Numbered from the stretch's first letter, positions 47,463-56,651 are shown. The stretch: DNA of 64,000 nucleotides from Novimethylophilus kurashikiensis (GCF_003112435.1 NZ_BDOQ01000003.1:248001-312000), one strand, 5' to 3'. A program made the numbers and translations. Notes: generated by a model not told the origin, from the sequence alone.

Positions 47463-47576
47463 TTACTGATAGCGGCTGACAAAGCGCCGGGCGCAGTAAA
47501 GACAGAGCCCGCTGCATGCGCCTATGATGATCACCGCCAGGATATCGGCATTCGGATAGCCCCAGAACTCGCTCAT
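47463..47576 (-). CDS. Small single-span membrane protein (37 residues)
   Basis: MSEFWGYPNADILAVIIIG begins a 37-residue peptide with one hydrophobic segment, a Cys-rich patch (ACSGLCLYC) and a basic tail. The ATG at 47576 has AAGG eight bases upstream and lies 28 bp after the winged-helix gene, on the same strand. Small size makes the call tentative. No function known. Confidence 0.5.
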   Translation of the reverse strand: MSEFWGYPNADILAVIIIGACSGLCLYCARRFVSRYQ

Positions 47577-47604
47577 CGCACGGCCTTTCGAACTTTTGCA
47601 AACA

Positions 47605-47898
47605 TCAGGGATAAGCCAGCAAACCGGTATCGCGCATGCGCGAACGGCCGAATTCGGAGAGCCGCCAGTTGAATCGCAAGCTTCCGGGTATCGTGGGGGT
47701 ACGGTCGTCGAGCCGGCTGGAAACGCGCACGATGAGACCTGCTGCCGCCAATTCATCCAGCGCCACGCGGATGCTGTTGACCCAATAGTCGCCCGAGAGG
47801 TTGTATTCCTTGAGGACCTTGGAAATTAAATCGCTATCCCAAATGCTCGCAGCCTTGCTGATTTCGACGAGCAGAAAACCTTTCTGATGCAGTTTCAC
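47605..47898 (-). CDS. Small protein with winged-helix-like pattern
   Basis: A 97-residue soluble protein. The order helix-helix-helix-strand (ISKAASIWDSDLISKVLKEY, WVNSIRVALDELAAAGLIVR, RFNWRLSEFGRSRM) is like a PadR/MarR-type winged helix, as is the ending LSEFGR. Its start overlaps the stop of the transporter (ATGA). It is one of only two candidate DNA-binding regulators near the island operators. The fold assignment is by eye. Confidence 0.6.
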   Translation of the reverse strand: MKLHQKGFLLVEISKAASIWDSDLISKVLKEYNLSGDYWVNSIRVALDELAAAGLIVRVSSRLDDRTPTIPGSLRFNWRLSEFGRSRMRDTGLLAYP

Positions 47899-48959
47899 GT
47901 CCCCTCCTCCACAGGACCGACCTCACGTAGTTGCGCGACGGATTCCGCCGACTCGCCGAACATCACAAAGCTCCCCAGGACCGTCAGCGCCAACCCGACG
48001 AGGAAATACCATTGCGGCAATTGCAGCGTAAACGCCGCGATGAAAATCAAGGCGAACACTGCGTACAGATTGCCTACCGCCTCGCCGCGACCGACTCCGA
48101 TCAGGCTGAAACTCTTGTAGAAGGCGGTATAGCAATAGGCGTGACACGCGGCCGCCAGGAAAATCCACAACATGGCTCGGCTTTCCGTCACGGTAGAAAG
48201 AATCAGCGAACCGATAGGCAAGTCGGTAAAGATCGCCAGCAGCGGCAGGATCAACAGCCCCCAGAACAAAATCTCGAAGCTGAACCGGCATTGAATGCCC
48301 ACGTCGGGATCGGTCACGTCCATTGCACGAGCTGCGACCGCCCCCTCGGCTCCCCAGCCGATCGCCGACATGATGCCGCCGACATACCCCAGCCAGGCAT
48401 GGCTGCCGGAAAGATCCATCTCGCCCAGCAGCCCCGGTCCGTAGATGACCATGCCGCCCAGGATGATGATGCTCATGCCGATGGCGGCCTGGCGGGAGAT
48501 TTTTTCCTTATACCAAAGCGTGGCAATCACTGCCCCGACCACGGGGTAGAACAGCGAGGTGATCGCCGCGAACACCGGACCGACGTAGCCCATGGCCATG
48601 TAGGAACCGAAAATCGCCATCGGCCCGCCGAACAGGGAGGCCAGCGCATACCACTTCGATATCTTGCGAAAGCGCACCATGGTCCGCCCATAATCGCGAA
48701 CCTTGCCCAGCACGCCGTTCCACAACAACAGGAACAGCATCACGGTAATGGCATGGATCCAGGTCATTACCGCGGTCGCGGCCAACCGTAGCGATTGATC
48801 GTCTGCGGCAATCAGCGAAAAGGGCTGTTCGTACCACAGCGCGGTTCCCGGCACATACCAGGCACCCCATAGCACCGCCGTCCATAGCGCCCACATGAAG
48901 CCCCAGCGCTGGTTGCGAGCATGATGCCGGTGTATAGCCAGTTCCAGGGCGTTGCTCAT
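47895..48959 (-). CDS. DMT-superfamily (EamA-like) membrane transporter
   Basis: A ~354-residue protein with about ten membrane helices in two repeats (WGFMWALWTAVLWGAWYVPG, ALASLFGGPMAIFGSYMAMG, AAIGMSIIILGGMVIYGPG). The ATG at 48959 lies 8 bp after the ribB stop; longer frames run into ribB and are not credible. Part of the folE2-ribB operon, so it could move a pterin, flavin or amine, but no substrate is indicated. Confidence 0.8.
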   Translation of the reverse strand: MSNALELAIHRHHARNQRWGFMWALWTAVLWGAWYVPGTALWYEQPFSLIAADDQSLRLAATAVMTWIHAITVMLFLLLWNGVLGKVRDYGRTMVRFRKISKWYALASLFGGPMAIFGSYMAMGYVGPVFAAITSLFYPVVGAVIATLWYKEKISRQAAIGMSIIILGGMVIYGPGLLGEMDLSGSHAWLGYVGGIMSAIGWGAEGAVAARAMDVTDPDVGIQCRFSFEILFWGLLILPLLAIFTDLPIGSLILSTVTESRAMLWIFLAAACHAYCYTAFYKSFSLIGVGRGEAVGNLYAVFALIFIAAFTLQLPQWYFLVGLALTVLGSFVMFGESAESVAQLREVGPVEEGT

Positions 48960-48967
48960 ACCATCGC

Positions 48968-50101
48968 TCAAACGTTCAGGAAACCGGTCACTTCCAGGCC
49001 GAAACCGGCCATGCTCGGCATCTTGCGAGGCGCCGTCATGAGGCGCATTTTGGTGACGCCGAGATCGCGCAGGATTTGAGCACCAATGCCGTAGTCGCGC
49101 AGCTCGTGCTTGACCCGAACCGGCTCGCCGGCAAAACGCACGCGGTCGATCAAATCGCCATTGCCCTCGGGGCGCCGCAACAGCACGATGACGCCGCAGC
49201 CTTCCGCCGCGATCGTCCGCATCGCTTGCGGCACGCTCCACGCATGGGCCTGGCTGTCGCCGTCGAGCAGATCGAGGACCGACAGCGGTTCGTGCACCCG
49301 CACCAGGATTTCCTCACCGGGCACCGGCTCGCCTTTCACAAGCGCGAGGTGGGTTTCGTCGGCGGTCCGGTCATGATAGGCGATCAGCCTGAACTCGCCG
49401 TGGGCCGTCTCGATCACGCGCTCGGCTGCACGTTCCACCAGGGTTTCGTTCTCGCTCCGGTAGCGGATCAGGTCGGCGATGGTGCCGATCTTGAGGCCGT
49501 GCACCGCGGCGAATTCGCGCAAGTCGGGCAAGCGCGCCATGCTGCCGTCGTCCTTGAGGATCTCGCAGATCACGGCGGCAGGCTCGAGCCCCGCCATGCG
49601 GGCCAGATCGCAGCCGGCCTCGGTATGGCCAGCACGCACCAGCACGCCGTCGTTTTGCGCGATGAGCGGGAACACATGCCCGGGGCTGACGATATCCTCA
49701 GGACGTGCCTCGGCGGCCACCGCGGTGAGGATGGTATGCGAGCGGTCGGCCGCGGAAATGCCGGTAGTGACGCCATGCGCGGCTTCGATCGACGCCGTGA
49801 AATTAGTGCCCAGGCGCGTCCCGTTGCGCTGCACCATGGGGGACAGGCCGAGACGGTCGCAACGGTCTTGCGTCAGCGTCAGGCAAATCAGCCCCCGCCC
49901 GTGCTTGGCCATGAAATTGATGTTTTGCTGCGTGGCGAACTCGGCACCGAGCACCAAATCACCTTCATTCTCGCGGTCTTCCTCATCCACCAGCACGACC
50001 ATCTTGCCGGCGCGGATGTCCTCGATGATCTCGGTAATCGGGCTGATGCCGGGGGCCAGCAGCCCGTCGAAGCCCAGAAATGCTGGATTGATGTCGTTCA
50101 T
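48968..50101 (-). CDS. ribB: 3,4-dihydroxy-2-butanone 4-phosphate synthase with degenerate RibA domain (RibBX)
   Basis: Makes the four-carbon unit of riboflavin. Residues ~20-215 are the RibB domain with [20 protein letters not shown] and [13 protein letters not shown] intact. The C-terminal ~160 residues resemble GTP cyclohydrolase II but lack the zinc-binding cysteine cluster; that region reads [20 protein letters not shown], so this half is probably inactive, as in RibBX proteins. It extends the flavin supply needed for TMADH (FMN), ETF and the reductases. Overlaps folE2 by 4 bp. Confidence 0.88.
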   Translation of the reverse strand: MNDINPAFLGFDGLLAPGISPITEIIEDIRAGKMVVLVDEEDRENEGDLVLGAEFATQQNINFMAKHGRGLICLTLTQDRCDRLGLSPMVQRNGTRLGTNFTASIEAAHGVTTGISAADRSHTILTAVAAEARPEDIVSPGHVFPLIAQNDGVLVRAGHTEAGCDLARMAGLEPAAVICEILKDDGSMARLPDLREFAAVHGLKIGTIADLIRYRSENETLVERAAERVIETAHGEFRLIAYHDRTADETHLALVKGEPVPGEEILVRVHEPLSVLDLLDGDSQAHAWSVPQAMRTIAAEGCGVIVLLRRPEGNGDLIDRVRFAGEPVRVKHELRDYGIGAQILRDLGVTKMRLMTAPRKMPSMAGFGLEVTGFLNV

Positions 50102-50895
50102 GACTGCTTGCCCTCAATCACCGCATAGGCCGAGTGATTGTGGATGGACTCGAAGTTCTCGCATTCCACGGTATAGGCACCGAGGCGCGGTTCCTCATTG
50201 AGCTGGGCCGCGACGTCGCGCACCATGTCTTCCACGAACTTGGGATTGTCGTAGGCCAGCTCAGTCACGTATTTCTCGTCCGGGCGCTTCAGCAAGCCGT
50301 ACAGCTCGCTCGACGCCTGGCCTTCCACCAAGCCGATAATGTCTTCCACCCAGATGAACTCGTTGATCTTCGCTGTTACCGTGACGTGCGAACGCTGGTT
50401 GTGCGCGCCGTAGTTGGAAATTTTCTTGGAGCATGGGCACAGGCTGGTGACCGGGACCAGGACCTTCACCGTGATGCTGTACTCGCCGTTCTTGACCTCG
50501 CCGATGAAGGTGACGTCATAGTCCAGCAGGCTGGTCACCCCGGACACTGGGGCCGACTTGTTGATGAAGTAGGGAAAACTCATCTCGATGAGCCCGGACT
50601 GGGCTTCGAGGCGATGGGCCATCTCGCGCAGGATGGATTCGAAATTCTCCATGGAAATCTCGCGGTCGTTGACGTTGAGCATCTCCACGAAGCGCGACAT
50701 ATGCGTGCCCTTGAAGTGATGGGGCAGATGCACGTACATATTGAACATCGCCACCGTGTGCTGCACGCCGCCGCTCTTGTCCTTGACCTTGACCGGGTGA
50801 CGCATGGACTTGATACCGACCTTGTCGATGGCAAGATGCCGTGTATCCACCATGCCCTGGACATCTTCTATAGGAAAGTCGACGACTTGATTCAT
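50098..50895 (-). CDS. folE2: GTP cyclohydrolase I, type IB
   Basis: First step of folate (and other pterin) synthesis: GTP to dihydroneopterin triphosphate. The 265-residue protein has the FolE2 pattern [34 protein letters not shown] and the metal-cysteine block [19 protein letters not shown]. The ATG at 50895 ([11 protein letters not shown]) has GGGG seven bases upstream. It leads the folE2-ribB-transporter operon behind the operator at 51175 and a ~250-nt structured leader. Tetrahydrofolate demand by dmmD gives a reason for island control. Confidence 0.92.
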   Translation of the reverse strand: MNQVVDFPIEDVQGMVDTRHLAIDKVGIKSMRHPVKVKDKSGGVQHTVAMFNMYVHLPHHFKGTHMSRFVEMLNVNDREISMENFESILREMAHRLEAQSGLIEMSFPYFINKSAPVSGVTSLLDYDVTFIGEVKNGEYSITVKVLVPVTSLCPCSKKISNYGAHNQRSHVTVTAKINEFIWVEDIIGLVEGQASSELYGLLKRPDEKYVTELAYDNPKFVEDMVRDVAAQLNEEPRLGAYTVECENFESIHNHSAYAVIEGKQS

Positions 50896-50941
50896 TTGTT
50901 TGCCCCACTCATTCAACTGATTTCCGGTTCAGCGCCGCCGT

Positions 50942-51070
50942 GCTTTTTTAAAGCCGCAAACCGACGCCTCTCTAAAAAAGCGAAGGGGGTCATGGGATAT
51001 ACATTGTCACAACCCGAGTCGCTACGGACTGCTAAGACGTACACCGATGCGCGCGCTCCCGACCCCCTTC
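50942..51070 (-). ncRNA. Candidate structured leader RNA of folE2
   Basis: In the RNA sense, GAAGGGGGUC (51070-51061) pairs perfectly with GACCCCCUUC (50991-50982); four more pairs (GGGA/UCCC) extend the stem inward past a 2-nt bulge, enclosing about 60 nt. The 3' arm runs directly into GCUUUUUUA, so the closed form looks like an intrinsic terminator. That U tract is in turn perfectly complementary to UAAAAAAGC (50950-50942). Together with 50896-50941 and 51071-51174 this explains most of the long gene-free leader. No known riboswitch class was recognised. Confidence 0.55.
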
Positions 51071-51077
51071 TCAAACC

Positions 51078-51095
51078 TTAACCATTCCTGGTTAA
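51078..51095. promoter_or_regulatory. Perfect palindrome in the folE2 leader
   Basis: TTAACCATTCCTGGTTAA has perfect 7-bp arms around TTCC. It lies about 50 bp downstream of the predicted transcription start and 8 bp upstream of the leader stem, so it may be a repressor operator or a small RNA hairpin. Confidence 0.5.
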
Positions 51096-51174
51096 GAGAG
51101 GAGACAAGCCGATTGGCTCTGAGCTTCCAAAGCTAACCAACTTGGGGTGAATTATTCAGCCTGGCTAGCACTCG

Positions 51175-51210
51175 GCACAATTCCAACTAAGGATTACTCC
51201 CTTGGGGTTA
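51175..51210 (-). promoter_or_regulatory. Island operator/promoter module, folE2 copy
   Basis: Palindrome TACTCCCTTGGGGTTA (51195-51210), 10 bp, then GAATTGTGC (51183-51175) on the minus strand. TTGTGC plus a 17-bp spacer leads to GAATAA. The ATG of folE2 is about 280 bp further on. The bases from 51211 to 51263 show nothing further. Confidence 0.72.
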
Positions 51211-51263
51211 GCCGTTTTACTCTTTAGCCGTATATCTACGCGCACTCATCAAACCGGCATGGC

Positions 51264-52433
51264 TCAAGCCAGCGCCTGCTCAAGATCCGCGATCAAATCC
51301 ACCACATCCTCCAGCCCTACCGATAGGCGTACCATGCTCTCGCTGATGCCGCGTCGCGCACGTTCTTCCTCGCTCATGTCGTGGTGCGAAGTGGTGACCG
51401 GCTGAGTCACCAGGCTTTCGACCCCGCCCAAGCTCGGCGCCAGGCTGATGATCTTGAAGCGCTCCACGACCTCGCCAGCATCCCGCTTGGTAGAGTCAAC
51501 CTCGAAGGTCACCATGCCGCCGAACCCGCGCATCTGTCGTGCAGCCAATGCGTAATCGGGAGAATCCGGCAATCCGGGATAGTAGACGCGGGTGATGGAT
51601 GGATGCGCTTGCAGGAAGCGGGCAATAGCCAGGGCATTGGCGTTGTGGCGTTCGACTCGTAAGGTCAGCGTCGCCAGGCTTCTCGAAAGCTTATGCGCGG
51701 TTTCGGGCGCCAGCATCTGCCCCAGGTTCTTGCGCCAGGGACGTACCGGCGCCAGCAAGGCCCGGGTTGCCGCCAATACCCCGCCTGTCAGGTCGCTATG
51801 ACCGCCCAGGTATTTGGTAGCGCTTTGCATGACGATATCCGCGCCCAGCTTCAAAGGCTGCTGGTTGATCGGTGTGGCAAAGGTGTTATCCACGGCCACC
51901 AGCGCACCATGGGCGTGGGCCATGGTGGCAATTTTTTCGATATCGAGCAGTTCCAGGCGAGGATTGGTAGGCGTTTCGAAAAACACCATGCCCACGCCGT
52001 CGGCGAGCAGCTGCTCGAGTTGCTGCAAATCCGAGGCGAAAAGCTGGTAGGTCGAAAATCCCAGCCCGGGGAGCTGCTCCGAAAGCAATTCGAGGGTGCC
52101 GCCATACGCATCGCCGATGCAGACGATGCCGCGACGGCCGTGCGCCAGAAACAAGGCCGACAGCGCGGCCATGCCCGACGAGAAGACCAAGGCGGCCTCC
52201 GCATCGTCCAGGCTGGCGAGCTTGGCCTCGAGGTCTTGGATGGTGGGGTTGGCCCCGTAGCGGGTATAGAGAAAACCTTCGCGATGCCCCTCCACCACAT
52301 CCAGCAGCTGGCGCGTCGTATCGAACTTGAAGGTCGTGGTGTCGTATAGCGGCAAATGCGGCGAGCCGAGCGCATCCTTGATGGCCCCGCCATGGATCAT
52401 TCTGGTCGCTGTTCCTTTTCCGTCCTTAGCCAT
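51264..52433 (-). CDS. Cys/Met-metabolism PLP enzyme (cystathionine gamma-synthase/lyase type)
   Basis: A ~389-residue transsulfuration enzyme. PLP-binding lysine is in MQSATKYLGGHSDLTGG; the substrate region is YTRYGANPTIQDLE and the active-site tyrosine is in GDAYGGT. The cysteine that marks methionine gamma-lyase (after the tyrosine-glycine) is a glycine here, so a synthase or cystathionine gamma-lyase is preferred. Start at 52433 is supported by GGAG seven bases upstream. Last gene of the fae-like/hutG unit; why it is in the island is unclear. Confidence 0.82.
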   Translation of the reverse strand: MAKDGKGTATRMIHGGAIKDALGSPHLPLYDTTTFKFDTTRQLLDVVEGHREGFLYTRYGANPTIQDLEAKLASLDDAEAALVFSSGMAALSALFLAHGRRGIVCIGDAYGGTLELLSEQLPGLGFSTYQLFASDLQQLEQLLADGVGMVFFETPTNPRLELLDIEKIATMAHAHGALVAVDNTFATPINQQPLKLGADIVMQSATKYLGGHSDLTGGVLAATRALLAPVRPWRKNLGQMLAPETAHKLSRSLATLTLRVERHNANALAIARFLQAHPSITRVYYPGLPDSPDYALAARQMRGFGGMVTFEVDSTKRDAGEVVERFKIISLAPSLGGVESLVTQPVTTSHHDMSEEERARRGISESMVRLSVGLEDVVDLIADLEQALA

Positions 52434-52481
52434 GTTTAGCTCCTCTGCTTTTCCATTCAAGCCGACAATTCAAGTCGTCAT

Positions 52482-53309
52482 TCAAGTCATGCCTGGGCGC
52501 CATTCGAGCATGGATTCCAGCATCGCCCGCAGCACGCCTTTCACCTGCTGCGCCGAGGCCGGATCGATCTGATCGGCACGCGTCCTCGACATATAGGTAT
52601 TCATCGACATCTCCATTTGAACTGCATGGACGCCTTCAATCGGGTTGCCGTAGTGGCGGGTGATGTACCCTCCTTTGAACCGCTGGTTCACGACCCAGGA
52701 ATATCGATCCTGGCGCTGGAGCACTTCGGTGAGACGTTCGACCAACAAGGCATTGCAGGATTGCCCATCGGCCGTGCCGATATTGAAATCGGGAAGCTCT
52801 CCGTCGAAAAACCGGGGGACGCGTCCCCGGATGGAATGGGCATCCCACAACAGCGCATAGCCATGCTGCGCCTTGACGCGCTGCAGCACAGCCTTTAATT
52901 GATCATGATAAGGACACCAGTAGGCTTCCAATCGCTCTGCGATTTCGTCCAGGTCAGGCGCCGCATCAGCCTTATACAGCGGTGCGCCATCAAAGCCATC
53001 CAACGGGCAGAGGTTGGTCGTGGATTTGCCCGGGTACAGGCTGGCATTGTCCGGCGGCCGATTCAGGTCGATGACATATCTGGAATGCGTGGCGACAAGC
53101 ACGGTGGCATCGAGCGTCTCCAGAAAATCGTAGAGAATATCGAGGTGCCAGTCGGTATCGGGGAGTGCCAGGGCTTCCGGCCGCAAGCGCGGAACAAGCC
53201 AGGGAGGAAGACAAGTCCCGGTGTGGGGCATCGAGACCACGAGCGGGCTCCCGCCCTGCCGCAGCAGGAACACGGGCTCGGACGGAAGCGTTTGCTCGCT
53301 CATGGTCAT
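52482..53309 (-). CDS. hutG: N-formylglutamate amidohydrolase
   Basis: Hydrolyses N-formylglutamate to glutamate and formate. The 275-residue protein has the family motifs VVSMPHTGTCLP, DTDWHLDILYDFL, YVIDLNRPPDN and LLWDAHSIRGRVPRFF. No other histidine-degradation gene is nearby; it lies 11 bp after a formaldehyde-activating-enzyme homologue. A role in clearing formylated glutamate formed during the N-methylglutamate pathway is possible (inference). Confidence 0.87.
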   Translation of the reverse strand: MTMSEQTLPSEPVFLLRQGGSPLVVSMPHTGTCLPPWLVPRLRPEALALPDTDWHLDILYDFLETLDATVLVATHSRYVIDLNRPPDNASLYPGKSTTNLCPLDGFDGAPLYKADAAPDLDEIAERLEAYWCPYHDQLKAVLQRVKAQHGYALLWDAHSIRGRVPRFFDGELPDFNIGTADGQSCNALLVERLTEVLQRQDRYSWVVNQRFKGGYITRHYGNPIEGVHAVQMEMSMNTYMSRTRADQIDPASAQQVKGVLRAMLESMLEWRPGMT

Positions 53310-53320
53310 CGACGCATTAA

Positions 53321-53869
53321 TCAGAGCTTGCCGTCCAAGCCCATCTGGAAGTACTTATGCACGATTTTTTCCTGGTTCTCGAGCAGCCAGTCGATATCGG
53401 GCTCATGCGACATCGCCTTGTGGATCGCCTTGGCGGTGGCTTCGCGGTGGATATTGAACAGAATCCTGTGGTCCAGATCTTTTTGCTCGACCACGATGGG
53501 GTTGAGCCAGACCGAGACGATGATGCCCAGATCGTTGGCTTTTTCCTTCGGGATATCGCCGTTGCGGACGGCATCGAGCACACCGTTGGCCACTGCCGCC
53601 TGCACCGTTCCCATCAGGATATTGGTGTAGCGGCTGCTTTCCACGGTGACCTTGCTCACCATGATGGTCGCAGGACGAATCATGACGTCCGTATTCAACA
53701 AAGCGAGCACGCGGCTATGTCCCTTGACCTGGTCGCCCAGCAAGGTGCCGAATGCCGTTCCCATGGGGCCGCTCATCTCGCCGATTGCCACTTCGGGCTC
53801 GGCTGCCGTTCCCGCAGGGCCGCCAGCTACCAGTGCTTCGCCCACTCTCATGTAAATCTTGTCGCTCAT
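53321..53869 (-). CDS. Divergent formaldehyde-activating enzyme (Fae) homologue
   Basis: Fae condenses formaldehyde with tetrahydromethanopterin. This 182-residue protein keeps the family frame (MRVGEALVAGG, GPMGTAF, SKVTVESSRY, AVANGVLDAVRNGDIP, NIHREATAKAIHKAM). The catalytic histidine of Fae, expected right after the EVA motif, is missing: the text reads EVAIGEMSGPMG. It is therefore closer to the Fae-like paralogues of unknown role. Start at 53869 fits GAGGA six bases upstream. First gene of the hutG/PLP-enzyme operon. Confidence 0.82.
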   Translation of the reverse strand: MSDKIYMRVGEALVAGGPAGTAAEPEVAIGEMSGPMGTAFGTLLGDQVKGHSRVLALLNTDVMIRPATIMVSKVTVESSRYTNILMGTVQAAVANGVLDAVRNGDIPKEKANDLGIIVSVWLNPIVVEQKDLDHRILFNIHREATAKAIHKAMSHEPDIDWLLENQEKIVHKYFQMGLDGKL

Positions 53870-53929
53870 CATTGTCCTCAAAAAGGTTGGTTTTGGTAAA
53901 AAATTAAAGTTACTTAATCAGGAGTCTCG

Positions 53930-55933
53930 TCATAGCTTGAACTGCCCGACGATACGAAAGAGTTCGGCTGCACGTTCGTTCAGCTCGTGCAGCGTGCGCG
54001 TGGCACCCGACATACTTTCGTTGGTGGTTTGGGCCATGTTGTCGACCCGCTCGACCGCCTGCGCCATTTGCGACGCCGCGACCGATTGCTCGGTGGTGGC
54101 ATTGGCAATATCTGCCATGACGATCACCACGCCTTGCAACGTTTCCTGCATCCTGCGGATTTCGTCCGAAGCGTCGGACGCTTGCCGCATGCTTTGGCCA
54201 ACGGCATCGCCCGCGGCTTCCATGTTGCCGACCGCGCGCATCGTATCCTGCCGCACGCCTTCGATCATTTCGCCGATCTCTACCGTTGCTTGCGCGGTAC
54301 GCTCGGCAAGCTTGCGCACTTCATCGGCAACGACCGCAAATCCCCGCCCCACATCCCCGGCACGGGCGGCCTCGATAGCAGCATTGAGCGCCAGCAGGTT
54401 GGTCTGGTCGGAAATCTCGCGAATGACTCCGACGATGCTTTGAATATCGTGCGAACGCCCGGCGAGATCCTTCATGGTCGAGCTCAATGCATCCATGTCG
54501 GCCGACACCTTGGCGACAAGATCGGATGCTCGATGCACCGTATCGACGCTTGCCGCGGCAGAATCGCCCGCCTGGCGACTCATCTCATCCGCGTTCCTGG
54601 CATTGTCGGCGACATGCGCGATGCTCACCGTCAATTGTTCGAGGGTGGCGGAGTTTTCACGCGAGATGTCGGCGTGACGGTGCGAGCTCTCGGTGATCTC
54701 GGCCGTAGCGTTGCTTAGCTCGCTGATGCCTTTGCTCAAGTCCTGGATTTCTCCGCGCACCTCCAGGAACATCTGCCTGAGCTTGCCGATGAATTCGTTG
54801 AACGCAGATGCGGTTTCGCCGATTTCATCCTGGCTTTCCACCGCGAGCTGCGAACTGAGGTCGCCGCTGCCGTCGGCCAGCTGGCACATGGCGTCGCGCA
54901 TCTTGCGAATCGGCCGGGTCAGGTAATCGAGCAGGAAAATCAAACCGCCGATCATCAACAGTAGGCTGACAAATGCGATGAGCATCGACTTGTTGCGATC
55001 CGAGGCCGATTTTTCCAATATTTTGGCAAGCGGAACGGTCACCTCCAATATCCATGGCGACTCGACCCCTTTAACCATCACAGGCTCCAGAAAATGCGCG
55101 GTGCCGTCGTTCATATATTGAAACGACTTGCCCTGTTTCAGCATGGCCCTGGCCTCCTGGGGTAGATCGCCCTCACTGGCAGCCTTGCCCACACTGGCAT
55201 CTTCGGGGGTCGCAATATAGGTGCCCTGGCTTGAATACAGCTTGAGAAAGCCGCTCTCAAAAGGACGGATTGTCCTTAACTCTCCCTGGAAATTCTTGAG
55301 TCCGATATCGACCCCGCTGATGCCTACGAACTTGCCGTTTTCCACCATGGGCACCACCAGCGACGTCATCAGGGTAGGCACACCCGAGACGGTGTAGATA
55401 TAAGGATCGATCAATACCGGCTTGCCCTGTTTCTTGGGCAGCAAGTAATAATCCCCGGCCCCTTCCTTATCGTAGTCGACCAAGGGCTCGACGACGATCT
55501 TCTCGCCGTCGTAGTGCCAGTACGGCATATATCGTCCGGCGGCGTCCGACCCCGGCTGGTTGGCAAAATGTGCGTCCGCATCGTCGAAGGCGTTGGCTTC
55601 CCACCCCGTATAAAGCGCCAGGATTTCATGATGCTCGCGCAAGGTGGCTTCGATGATGTCGTTGGTCGTACGCCTGTCGCGCACGCCGCTTTTCCGGAGG
55701 CCGAGGATGGCGTTACCGGAATCCTGGGCAACCGCCATGGCCAGGGAAAGTCGCTGCGAGATGCGCTGTGCCTCGGTCTTGGCGATCTGCTGCGCCATAT
55801 CGAGACCGCTCTGCCTGGCTTCGTTGGTTCGGGTAGTGGTCATGAACCCGAGCAGTAAAAGGTAGCTGACGAGCATGATCGCTGCCGCAGCCAGGACGAT
55901 TTTCATACGGAAGGTTTTGATTTGAATGTTCAT
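53930..55933 (-). CDS. Methyl-accepting chemotaxis protein with double-Cache sensor
   Basis: A 667-residue transmembrane chemoreceptor: helix 1 ([19 protein letters not shown]), a ~270-residue periplasmic dCache_1 domain ([50 protein letters not shown]), helix 2 ([20 protein letters not shown]), HAMP, and a full MCP signalling domain ([20 protein letters not shown]). Its setting among amine genes suggests amine or C1 chemotaxis, but the ligand cannot be read from the sequence. Confidence 0.9.
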   Translation of the reverse strand: MNIQIKTFRMKIVLAAAAIMLVSYLLLLGFMTTTRTNEARQSGLDMAQQIAKTEAQRISQRLSLAMAVAQDSGNAILGLRKSGVRDRRTTNDIIEATLREHHEILALYTGWEANAFDDADAHFANQPGSDAAGRYMPYWHYDGEKIVVEPLVDYDKEGAGDYYLLPKKQGKPVLIDPYIYTVSGVPTLMTSLVVPMVENGKFVGISGVDIGLKNFQGELRTIRPFESGFLKLYSSQGTYIATPEDASVGKAASEGDLPQEARAMLKQGKSFQYMNDGTAHFLEPVMVKGVESPWILEVTVPLAKILEKSASDRNKSMLIAFVSLLLMIGGLIFLLDYLTRPIRKMRDAMCQLADGSGDLSSQLAVESQDEIGETASAFNEFIGKLRQMFLEVRGEIQDLSKGISELSNATAEITESSHRHADISRENSATLEQLTVSIAHVADNARNADEMSRQAGDSAAASVDTVHRASDLVAKVSADMDALSSTMKDLAGRSHDIQSIVGVIREISDQTNLLALNAAIEAARAGDVGRGFAVVADEVRKLAERTAQATVEIGEMIEGVRQDTMRAVGNMEAAGDAVGQSMRQASDASDEIRRMQETLQGVVIVMADIANATTEQSVAASQMAQAVERVDNMAQTTNESMSGATRTLHELNERAAELFRIVGQFKL

Positions 55934-55943
55934 GAGCCGACTC

Positions 55944-56651
55944 TCACTTCTTCAATCCTTCGATCCATCTGGTATAGACGCTTGCAGCCAAGCGATTCAG
56001 GCTTGCAATCCGCGTTTCCAAGTCTTGCTGAATCTCCATGTTCGACTGCACCGATGGTGTTTCGACCGGCCGAGCCATCACAGGGTCCTCGCCTTTACAC
56101 CATTCGCGCACCATTTCAACCGTCATCTCGATATGGCACTGAAAACCGATGTGCGGGCCGTGGGTGAACGCCTGGTTTTCGCAATAGTCGTTGCGCAGGA
56201 TTTGCATGGCGCCGGGTGGAATGCTGAAGGTCTGGTAGTGCCATTGGAACGTGGTAAAACGCTCGATGCCGCCGAACCATTGCCGAGCTTCCGGTTGAGG
56301 CAACACCTCGACTGCATGCCAGCCTTTTTCCATGCATTTGTTGTTGGTGATCGTGCCGCCCATCGCCTTGGCCATCATCTGGCCGCCCAGACAATGTCCG
56401 AGCAGCGGGATATCCTTGCGCACGGCATCCCTGATCAATGCCAGCAGCGGCGGGATCCACGGCAAGGGATCGTTGACGCTCATGGGGCCGCCCATCATGG
56501 CGATGCCGGCATAAGCCGAACAATCCGTCGGCAGCGGCTCGCCCGCGTCGATCCGGATGAGCTGCCAGCGAATTCCTGCCTCATTGAGGAATTTCGACAG
56601 GTAGCCCGGCCCCTCCGTGGGAGAAAAACGAATGATGCCGACGGGTTTCAT
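55944..56651 (-). CDS. Class I glutamine amidotransferase-like protein
   Basis: A 235-residue GATase1 protein with the catalytic triad in place: Cys in [17 protein letters not shown] and His-Glu in GFQCHIEMT. Such stand-alone proteins include GMP-synthase-like amidotransferases and gamma-glutamyl hydrolases of the PuuD type. Near the N-methylglutamate genes, hydrolysis or transfer of a gamma-glutamyl amide is conceivable. It overlaps the next upstream gene by 4 bp and is 10 bp from the chemoreceptor gene. Confidence 0.82.
   Translation of the reverse strand: MKPVGIIRFSPTEGPGYLSKFLNEAGIRWQLIRIDAGEPLPTDCSAYAGIAMMGGPMSVNDPLPWIPPLLALIRDAVRKDIPLLGHCLGGQMMAKAMGGTITNNKCMEKGWHAVEVLPQPEARQWFGGIERFTTFQWHYQTFSIPPGAMQILRNDYCENQAFTHGPHIGFQCHIEMTVEMVREWCKGEDPVMARPVETPSVQSNMEIQQDLETRIASLNRLAASVYTRWIEGLKK

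Noticed and set aside
51264-52433. Methionine gamma-lyase
   Set aside because: The marker cysteine after the active-site tyrosine is glycine (DAYGGT).
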